A stretch of 9,296 nucleotides of DNA from contig JBCCFD010000337.1 in NCBI GenBank assembly GCA_039029915.1, positions 1 through 9,296 of the forward strand. Direction: 5' to 3'. The position numbers were made by a program, and so were the translations under genes. The notes below the pieces were generated by a model. That model searched no databases and was not told the origin of the DNA. It worked only from the letters and a program-made list of their open reading frames with translations. This stretch comes from QQUD01 sp039029915 (GTDB lineage: Bacteria; Chloroflexota; Anaerolineae; Promineifilales; Promineifilaceae). Below are positions 5,369 to 9,296 of the stretch, one piece after another (the first letter of the stretch is position 1; the number at the start of each line of letters is the position of its first letter).

Positions 5369-7935
5369 CCACTCCTACTACACACAACCTCCCCCTTTGG
5401 CGAACCGCGTGGCGTCGCTTGCGAAGACGGCCGTTTCAATATGTTCTCTTTATTCTAGGCATCGCGCTGGGGGTCGGCATGATGGTTTCGATCGACCTGG
5501 CCGGAAATTCAGCCAGTCGGGCATTTGAGTTATCAACCGATGCGGTCACCGGACGCGCCACCCATCGGCTTGTGGCTGACACAACGGGTATTGATGAGTC
5601 GTTATACACTCAGCTGCGCGTTGATTTAGGGTATGACCTTTCAGCCCCTGTCGTCGAGGGGTATGTGCTTTCCGAAGCGCTTGGGAATCAGCCAATGCGC
5701 CTGGTTGGGATAGATATCTTTGCCGAGGCCCCATTTCGCAGTTATTTTGCCAGCGAAAATCCCGGCGAGTTTGATGTGGCACCCATTCTAACCGTTCCCA
5801 ACAGCATTATTCTATCGGCCCCACTAGCTGAGCAGTTTGGGATAGCGGTCGGAGATGAAATTGATGTCTCTTTTGCTGGGGATGCGGCGACGATGGTTTT
5901 AGTCGGGCTAATTGACCCCGCAAATGAAGTAAACGGCCGTGCCCTCTCCTCTATCATTTTTACAGATATTTCCTCAGCACAAACCGTTTTGCGCTTGGAT
6001 GGAAAGCTCAGCCACATCGATCTCATTGCCAATGACTCTTCTTCGTTGACGGCAATTGAATCCATTTTACCCACTGGCGTTCGCATCGAAGCCGCATCGG
6101 CCAGCAGCAACACCGTCCAGCAGATGACGGCCGCCTTTGAGCTTAATTTGCAGGCATTAAGCTTGCTAGCCCTCGTGGTTGGTATGTTTTTGATTTACAA
6201 CACGGTGAGCTTTTCGGTGGTGCAAAGACGGCCGTTGTTTGGGGTTCTGCGCTGTTTAGGTGTAACAGGCGGCCAGCTGTTTCGACTGATTCTAACCGAA
6301 GCCGCCATCTTGGGGCTGATTGGCTCGTTGCTGGGCTTAATTATTGGGGTTATTTTGGGCCGCGGCATGGTGCAGTTGGTGACTCAAACCATCAATGACC
6401 TTTACTTTGTTGTCAACGTCCAAGAAGTTGCCATCGCGCCTGGCTCCCTTATCCGAGGATTAGTTATTGGGGTGGTAGCTTCATTAATCGCATCGGCCGT
6501 TCCAGCGTGGGAAGCGATGCGAACCACACCTCAAAGCACGCTCCGACGCTCAACGCTGGAAAACCAAACACGTCGCCTGCTGCCTTGGCTCGTTGGTGCT
6601 TGGGCCGTTATCGGCTCACTAGGCGCATTTTTGCTGTGGCTTAATGGTGTGTCACTTTTTGTGGCATTTGGTGGCTTATTCGGCATATTGGTCGCCTTCG
6701 CACTGCTCACACCGCCAGTTACGACAATCATTATGCAGTGGCTAACGCCGATTGGTTATCGACTCTTTGGCGTCGTAGGGCGCATGGCACCGCGCGATAT
6801 TGACCGCTCTTTAAGCCGAACATCCGTCGCTATTGCGGCCTTAATGACGGCCGTTTCCGTTATCGTTGGCGTTTCAATTATGATCGGCTCCTTCCGCCAA
6901 ACGGTGTCTGAATGGTTAAACCAAACCCTGCAAGCGGATGTCTTTATATCTCCCCCTAGCCTGACGGCCAGCACGATCAATGGCACACTCCAACCAGATG
7001 TATTGAGCACGGTATCAGAAATTGAAGGCGTTGGCAGCATTGTGACTGCTCGACAAATTCAGGTACAGCTTCCCTCAACGGAACGGTCAGTTGCTTTGGT
7101 TGCTTCAAATGGGGATGTGTCTGGAGGTGAACGGCCGTATCTGTGGATTGACGATAATTACGACGCCGCTTGGGCCCGATTCAGAGCTGGCGAAGGGGTA
7201 TTTATCACCGAACCACTGCTGCGTAAAGAAAATATGTCAATTCCACCGGAACCAATCACCTTCATGACGCCAGATGGGCTACAAACCTTTGACGTGCTCG
7301 GTGTTTCTTTTGACTACGCGAATGAGCAAGGATCGATTGTAATCTGGGATGATACGTTCCGTTCAATATGGCCTGATGATGAAATCTCAACGATGGCGGT
7401 ATTTGCCATACCGGGCACCGATATCGATGCGCTAGCTGATACGATTCAAGCCCAATTTGAAGGGCGTAGCGACGTCATCATTCAATCAAACCAGAGCATT
7501 CGCAACAATGCTTTAGAAATTTTTGACCGAACCTTTGCCATCACGGGTGCGCTCCAGCTCTTGGCCGTTGTCGTTGCCTTTATCGGTGTATTAAGCGCCC
7601 TAATGAGCTTACAGCTTGAAAGAACGCGCGAACTGGGCGTCCTTCGAGCCACCGGCATGACTATCCGGCAGCTTTGGCAACTAACGCTTCTCGAAACGGG
7701 GCTCATGGGCGGCGTGGCTGGCTTACTGGCGCTCCCCACTGGCTTTATTTTAGCTTGGGTGCTGATCTTCGTTATCAATGTCCGCTCATTTGGCTGGACA
7801 CTCCAAATGCACCTCACAACGACTGATTTTCTACAGGCATTTATTGTAGCTATTGCCGCCGCCCTGCTGGCTGGCATTTATCCAGCATCAAGATTGGGCA
7901 AGCTGGTGATTGCTTCGGCGGTTCGCTCTGAATAG
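5365..7935 (+). CDS. FtsX-family ABC permease, duplicated (AttF-AttG-like fusion)
   Basis: This 856-residue integral membrane permease belongs to the MacB/LolC/FtsX type, which couples ATP use to work on extracytoplasmic ligands rather than classical uptake. Hydrophobic segments fall at about 25-45, 262-285, 308-333, 363-382, 405-427, 430-452, 486-507, 727-750, 775-803 and 823-841. Two large external domains are seen at about 46-260 and 508-726. The pattern is two FtsX-like halves joined by an extra helix pair. The halves repeat the same signatures: RRPLFGVLRCLGVTGGQLFRL (289-308) against RTRELGVLRATGMTIRQLWQL (753-773), each followed by a Gly-rich helix. AttEFGH systems usually carry two separate permeases (AttF, AttG); here one chain holds both halves, as in other large ABC3-type permeases. 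The gene starts within the ATPase stop codon and carries five of the twelve ACGGCCGT octamers. Confidence 0.92.
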   Translation: MTTPTTHNLPLWRTAWRRLRRRPFQYVLFILGIALGVGMMVSIDLAGNSASRAFELSTDAVTGRATHRLVADTTGIDESLYTQLRVDLGYDLSAPVVEGYVLSEALGNQPMRLVGIDIFAEAPFRSYFASENPGEFDVAPILTVPNSIILSAPLAEQFGIAVGDEIDVSFAGDAATMVLVGLIDPANEVNGRALSSIIFTDISSAQTVLRLDGKLSHIDLIANDSSSLTAIESILPTGVRIEAASASSNTVQQMTAAFELNLQALSLLALVVGMFLIYNTVSFSVVQRRPLFGVLRCLGVTGGQLFRLILTEAAILGLIGSLLGLIIGVILGRGMVQLVTQTINDLYFVVNVQEVAIAPGSLIRGLVIGVVASLIASAVPAWEAMRTTPQSTLRRSTLENQTRRLLPWLVGAWAVIGSLGAFLLWLNGVSLFVAFGGLFGILVAFALLTPPVTTIIMQWLTPIGYRLFGVVGRMAPRDIDRSLSRTSVAIAALMTAVSVIVGVSIMIGSFRQTVSEWLNQTLQADVFISPPSLTASTINGTLQPDVLSTVSEIEGVGSIVTARQIQVQLPSTERSVALVASNGDVSGGERPYLWIDDNYDAAWARFRAGEGVFITEPLLRKENMSIPPEPITFMTPDGLQTFDVLGVSFDYANEQGSIVIWDDTFRSIWPDDEISTMAVFAIPGTDIDALADTIQAQFEGRSDVIIQSNQSIRNNALEIFDRTFAITGALQLLAVVVAFIGVLSALMSLQLERTRELGVLRATGMTIRQLWQLTLLETGLMGGVAGLLALPTGFILAWVLIFVINVRSFGWTLQMHLTTTDFLQAFIVAIAAALLAGIYPASRLGKLVIASAVRSE

Positions 7936-8023
7936 ATTGGTGCGTTGGTATATTGATTAATGGGTGTATTTGTATATTGGACTGCAAATATCACTTACAT
8001 CACAACAGCAAACAAAAATTATT
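7936..8023. other. 88-bp gap between permease and AttH-like gene with degenerate short repeats
   Basis: GTATATTG occurs at 7948-7955 and again at 7972-7979, and ATTGG/TTGGT-like words recur between 7934 and 7980. There is no hairpin with a T-tract and no clear promoter. The gap is short enough for read-through from the permease. Confidence 0.4.
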
Positions 8024-9160
8024 ATGAACAGTTTTGTAAAAATTTCCTTATCCCTCATTCTCGTCGCTGGTGCGATTGCTGGTTGGCGGTTTTTCCTGCC
8101 CGACGATACCGTCACGGCGGAAGGGTCACTTATTTCGATGTTGTCTGAGGTAGCCGACGAGAACTATGCGCGGGCTACCGAACCAAATAATATTCAATTT
8201 CCGCGCGATTTAGGACCACATGAAGATTATCAGGTGGAGTGGTGGTATTACACGGGCATTCTTGAGTCAGATAACGGCCATATTTTTGGCTATCAGCTCA
8301 CCTTCTTCCGCTCATCGTTAACGCCCCCCGACGAGGCTGAATTTGATAACAGATGGCGCACCAATCAAGCGTATCAAGTTCATTTTACAATTACAGATGT
8401 GGCCAACGATCAATTTTACCCCCACGAAAGGGTAAGTCGAGGCACGGTCGGGCTAGCAGGTGCCCAAGCTGACCCATATCGCGTTTGGCTAGAAAATTGG
8501 TTTGCTGAAGAACAACCGGACGGTACGGTGCGACTCTATGCAGAAAGTGACGCTGTGATGCTTGACATCACGCTGACAGAAACGCGCCCTCCCGTGCTCC
8601 ACGGGGACCGTGGGTTAAGCGTCAAGGGTGAAGGTTTTGGCAATGCATCTTATTACTACTCACTCATTCATCAACAATCTGAAGGCACGGTGCGCGTCGG
8701 AGAAGAGCAATTTGCAGTCAACGGCTTAAGCTGGAAGGATCATGAATACAGCACCAGCGCGCTTGATCCTGGCGCAACAGGCTGGGACTGGTTTTCAATC
8801 CACCTTGATGATGGTTCAGCCCTGATGTTCTTTGAGATTCGTGAGGAAAACGGCCGTATTAATCCTTTCTCTAGCGGGAGCCTCATCGCCCCAGATGGCT
8901 CTGTAACGCGCCTATCTCCAGAAGATTGGACCGTCACCATCACCGACGAATGGGAAAGTCCTAGGAGCAATAGCGTTTATCCAGTTGGTTGGGAAATCTC
9001 AATTCCCACCTTTGATATCGACATCTCCGGTCAGGCCTTTGTGAATGATCAGGAATTAAACGTCACAACGACTTACTGGGAAGGAGCCGTTGAATGGCAG
9101 GGCACAAAAGACGGAGATGAAATAAACGGCCGTGGTTATATTGAAATGACGGGACGATAA
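8024..9160 (+). CDS. Lipocalin-like / carotenoid 1,2-hydratase-like protein (AttH family), exported
   Basis: This is a member of the AttH/CrtC lipocalin-like family, whose beta-barrel folds bind hydrophobic ligands; a few relatives act as carotenoid 1,2-hydratases. The ATG at 8024 is preferred over an upstream GTG at 7964 because it begins directly with MNSFVKISLSLILVAGAIAG, a signal peptide or membrane anchor. The 378 residues carry the family's landmarks: EWWYYTG (72-78), GYQLTFFR (89-96), VLHGDRG (191-197), NASYYYS (207-213), WKDHEYSTS (237-245), GWDWFSIHLDDG (253-264), YWEGAV (351-356) and GRGYIEMTG (369-377). It follows the permease by 88 bp on the same strand, the AttE-F-G-H gene order, so it is likely the extracytoplasmic partner of the ABC complex. 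A true carotenoid hydratase role is unlikely without carotenoid genes nearby. No Shine-Dalgarno is visible. Confidence 0.88.
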   Translation: MNSFVKISLSLILVAGAIAGWRFFLPDDTVTAEGSLISMLSEVADENYARATEPNNIQFPRDLGPHEDYQVEWWYYTGILESDNGHIFGYQLTFFRSSLTPPDEAEFDNRWRTNQAYQVHFTITDVANDQFYPHERVSRGTVGLAGAQADPYRVWLENWFAEEQPDGTVRLYAESDAVMLDITLTETRPPVLHGDRGLSVKGEGFGNASYYYSLIHQQSEGTVRVGEEQFAVNGLSWKDHEYSTSALDPGATGWDWFSIHLDDGSALMFFEIREENGRINPFSSGSLIAPDGSVTRLSPEDWTVTITDEWESPRSNSVYPVGWEISIPTFDIDISGQAFVNDQELNVTTTYWEGAVEWQGTKDGDEINGRGYIEMTGR

Positions 9161-9173
9161 ATCGTTGAGCTGG

Positions 9174-9296
9174 CTTAAGTGAAACGAAGTTCCTGTTTTG
9201 AATAGAACGACGGTTATAAACTTCGTTTCCTCGAAGTGCCGAAGCTTTTATCTAACACGGTTTTCAAATTAGAAACTTCGGAACACTTAAGTGAAA
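9174..9296. repeat. Nested inverted and direct repeats at the right edge (candidate intergenic repeat element)
   Basis: Four relations overlap here. (a) GAAACGAAGTT (9181-9191) and its exact complement (9219-9229) form an 11-bp stem with a 27-nt loop. (b) AAGTGCCGAAG (9234-9244) pairs with 9276-9288 as 11 bp interrupted by a 2-nt AA bulge. (c) CTTAAGTG (9174-9181) and CACTTAAG (9284-9291) bound the whole unit as 8-bp terminal inverted repeats. (d) CTTAAGTGAAA occurs directly at 9174-9184 and again at 9286-9296, 112 bp apart, so the unit may repeat beyond the window. No protein is encoded. It could be a MITE-like or REP-like element; a terminator is less likely because no T-tract follows. Confidence 0.6.

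Noticed and set aside
7964..8023. The GTG at 7964 as start of the AttH-like protein (20 extra residues)
   Set aside because: It would put a polar stretch before an otherwise well-formed signal peptide beginning at the ATG at 8024, and there is no ribosome binding site to favour it.
9174..9296. The right-edge repeats as the start of a CRISPR array
   Set aside because: Only one 11-bp word repeats directly, spaced at 112 bp, and the internal structure is hairpins rather than regular repeat-spacer units.

Overview
This window looks like ordinary chromosomal DNA from a free-living bacterium with roughly balanced base composition. A Chloroflexota lineage such as Anaerolineae or Caldilineae is my best guess. 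That rests on three things: the style of the genes (a giant fused FtsX-type permease with an AttH/CrtC-like partner, a two-gene aconitase X, a FolE2-type GTP cyclohydrolase), weak or absent Shine-Dalgarno sequences at most starts, and short repeat clutter at gene junctions. No rRNA, tRNA, CRISPR array, transposase or phage gene is visible, and the taxonomic call is an inference.

Layout, left to right. (1) The C-terminal half of an MFS transporter, cut by the window edge (+). (2) A two-gene, overlapping aconitase X unit: large catalytic subunit, then small swivel subunit (+). (3) Converging on it, a minus-strand pair: folE2 (GTP cyclohydrolase IB) followed by a histidine-phosphatase-family gene. 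(4) A 476-bp AT-rich divergent intergenic region with several inverted repeats. It holds a structured leader in front of folE2 and a perfect 16-bp palindrome in front of the ABC genes. (5) A plus-strand AttEFGH-like operon: ABC ATPase, an 856-residue permease that looks like two FtsX-type permeases fused, and a secreted or anchored lipocalin-like/CrtC-like protein. (6) A 136-bp right edge made of nested inverted and direct repeats, possibly the start of an intergenic repeat element.

How the genes may work together. The aconitase X pair should form one iron-sulfur hydro-lyase. FolE2 opens the pterin (folate or deazapurine) pathway by making a dihydroneopterin phosphate, and the phosphatase behind it could act on pterin phosphates, although this family is promiscuous. 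The ABC ATPase, permease and AttH-like protein should form an envelope machine that handles a lipid or other hydrophobic ligand at the membrane.

The most striking signal is not a gene. The palindromic octamer ACGGCCGT occurs 12 times in 9.3 kb, against a random expectation near 0.14. It lies in every gene family here except the MFS fragment, in all three reading frames. It behaves like the HIP1 palindrome of cyanobacteria but has a different sequence.
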